This document shows positions 63,204 through 64,000 of a stretch of DNA of 64,000 nucleotides, one piece after another; the stretch's first letter is position 1; each line of letters opens with the position of its first letter. Below the pieces are notes generated by a model that ran no database searches, was not told the origin of the DNA, and saw nothing but the letters and a program-made list of their open reading frames with translations. Location of the stretch: the NCBI GenBank assembly GCA_902826815.1, contig CADEGF010000010.1:1-64000 (forward strand), written 5' to 3'. A program made the position numbers and the translations under genes. Origin of the DNA: an uncultured Mycobacteriaceae bacterium. Its GTDB lineage: Bacteria; Actinomycetota; Actinomycetes; Mycobacteriales; Mycobacteriaceae.

Positions 63204-64000
63204 ATGTCCATCGGAAAAGACCTTCGGATGCGTCGGATCATCGACCCGGTCACCAACACGTCGGTGATGTTCGCGTTCTCCCACGGCACCAGTGTTCCCG
63301 AGGTGATGCAGGGTATCGAGGATCCGGCAACCAGCTTTCGAAAGGTCCGTGCCGGGGGTGCGAACTGCGCGTTCCTAACACCCGGTCTGCTGCAGACGCT
63401 TTCACCGATCATCGCCCAGTCTCCCGAGGTAGCGATCGTCGCCAAGATCACCGCGACCGCGACCCGGGGCGAGAAGGCACACCAGGAACGCCTCATCGCG
63501 TCCGTCGAGCACTGCGCCACACTCGGCGTCGACGGCGTCGTCGCCCTGTTGCCTTTCGCCCCGGAGAACGAGGCCGACATCATCACGCTGACCTCGACGA
63601 TCGGCGAGAAGTGCCGCGAGTTCGGCATGCCGTTTCTCGCCGAAGCCGAGTTCCCCAACGCGTACTTCGGTGACGGCAAGGACTACCAGAGCACCTGGGG
63701 CCTTTCCTACCTGAAGCGCAGCGCTCGGCTGTGTGTGGAGCTCGGCGCCGATGTCATCAAGTCGAACTGGCTCGGCACCCCCGAGGAGTTCGCGCCGATC
63801 GTCGACTGCGTATCCGGCACGCCGGTGATCGTCGCAGGCGGGTCCCGTGAGTCGGACCTCGCACTTCTGCGCAAGGTCAAAGCGGCCCGCGAAGTTGGTG
63901 CCGTCGGAACATCGGTGGGCCGCAACATCTTCCAGCATGCAAATCCGACCGCTATCACCGCTGCGCTGTGCGCGGTTCTGCGTGGCGAGCAATCCCCCGA
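63204..64000 (+). CDS. Class I (DeoC/FbaB/LsrF-type) aldolase family protein, partial
   Basis: The frame is open from ATG 63204 (GAGAGG at 63193-63198) to the window end; 265 codons are seen and the C-terminus is missing. It is a TIM barrel with AFSHGTSVP at the first strand, an expected Schiff-base lysine in ADVIKSNWLGT, and VIVAGGSRESDLALL followed by GTSVGRNIFQ for phosphate binding. This is the FbaB/LsrF/ADH-synthase group. It probably cleaves or forms a phosphorylated keto-compound made by, or supplied to, the Tm-1-like protein. Call limited by truncation. Confidence 0.8.
   Translation, partial: MSIGKDLRMRRIIDPVTNTSVMFAFSHGTSVPEVMQGIEDPATSFRKVRAGGANCAFLTPGLLQTLSPIIAQSPEVAIVAKITATATRGEKAHQERLIASVEHCATLGVDGVVALLPFAPENEADIITLTSTIGEKCREFGMPFLAEAEFPNAYFGDGKDYQSTWGLSYLKRSARLCVELGADVIKSNWLGTPEEFAPIVDCVSGTPVIVAGGSRESDLALLRKVKAAREVGAVGTSVGRNIFQHANPTAITAALCAVLRGEQSP

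Noticed and set aside
1-64000. Prophage, integrative element, CRISPR or insertion sequence
   Set aside because: No integrase, transposase, phage structural gene, direct-repeat array or target-site duplication was seen.

Overview
The window is high-GC actinobacterial DNA and is most likely from a rapidly growing Mycobacterium/Mycolicibacterium. The markers are an MmpS-MmpL pair, a WS/DGAT acyltransferase with HHxxxDG, a mycofactocin-coupled SDR, an F420-type LLM oxidoreductase, a decayed mycobacterial-type adenylate cyclase, and many short-overlap (ATGA/GTGA) operons. I saw no rRNA, tRNA, CRISPR array, insertion sequence or phage gene. The content is accessory and catabolic: transporters, regulators and oxidoreductases in self-contained blocks.

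Layout. (1) 1-4.3 kb: a TetR repressor divergent from an AveC-like membrane protein, a NorQ/CbbQ-type AAA ATPase and a NorD-like VWA protein. (2) 4.3-6.9 kb: a broken small gene, an alpha/beta hydrolase and a phospholipase-D-family protein. (3) 5.4-19.6 kb: a two-armed catabolic locus around a GntR/FCD regulator. The left arm encodes an ABC importer (lipoprotein, fused permease, ATPase), a beta-decarboxylating dehydrogenase and an aconitase. The right arm encodes a racemase-fold protein, a DUF1537 four-carbon acid sugar kinase, an OtnC-type aldolase, an Ldh-type dehydrogenase and a small monooxygenase-fold protein. Identical GTTATAAC dyads lie in both divergent promoters. (4) 19.6-23.7 kb: TetR with mmpS-mmpL. 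(5) 23.7-37.5 kb: an amine or amide catabolic locus with two glutamine-synthetase-like ligases, a PuuD-like gamma-glutamyl hydrolase, an FMO/BVMO, four SDRs, an HSL-type hydrolase, a DUF1116 protein, a cysteine-rich protein of unknown function, a GntR regulator and an APC permease. One 24-nt motif recurs in its three promoter regions. (6) 37.6-48.3 kb: an orphan binding protein, an FAD oxidoreductase, a frameshifted NCS1 permease with GMC oxidoreductase and amidohydrolase, a nitrilase, a membrane protein and an SDR. (7) 48.3-52.3 kb: a copper/heme envelope operon (membrane protein, PepSY protein, PCuAC lipoprotein, Tat-exported Dyp peroxidase). (8) 52.3-64 kb: WS/DGAT, mycofactocin SDR, DJ-1/PfpI protein, YczE-like membrane protein, adenylate cyclase pseudogene, pyruvate phosphate dikinase, LLM oxidoreductase, RarD transporter between two gene fossils, then a Tm-1-like protein and a class I aldolase cut by the window end.

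The strongest candidates for undescribed biology are the two-armed GntR locus in region 3 and the gamma-glutamylation-like regulon in region 5. In each, a repeated DNA motif seen directly in the sequence links transport, catabolism and a local regulator. Substrates cannot be read from sequence alone and are given as hypotheses. The window also holds several gene fossils: a cyclase, the end of serine dehydratase, a 17-residue SDR start, an FMO fragment, and the frameshifted permease.
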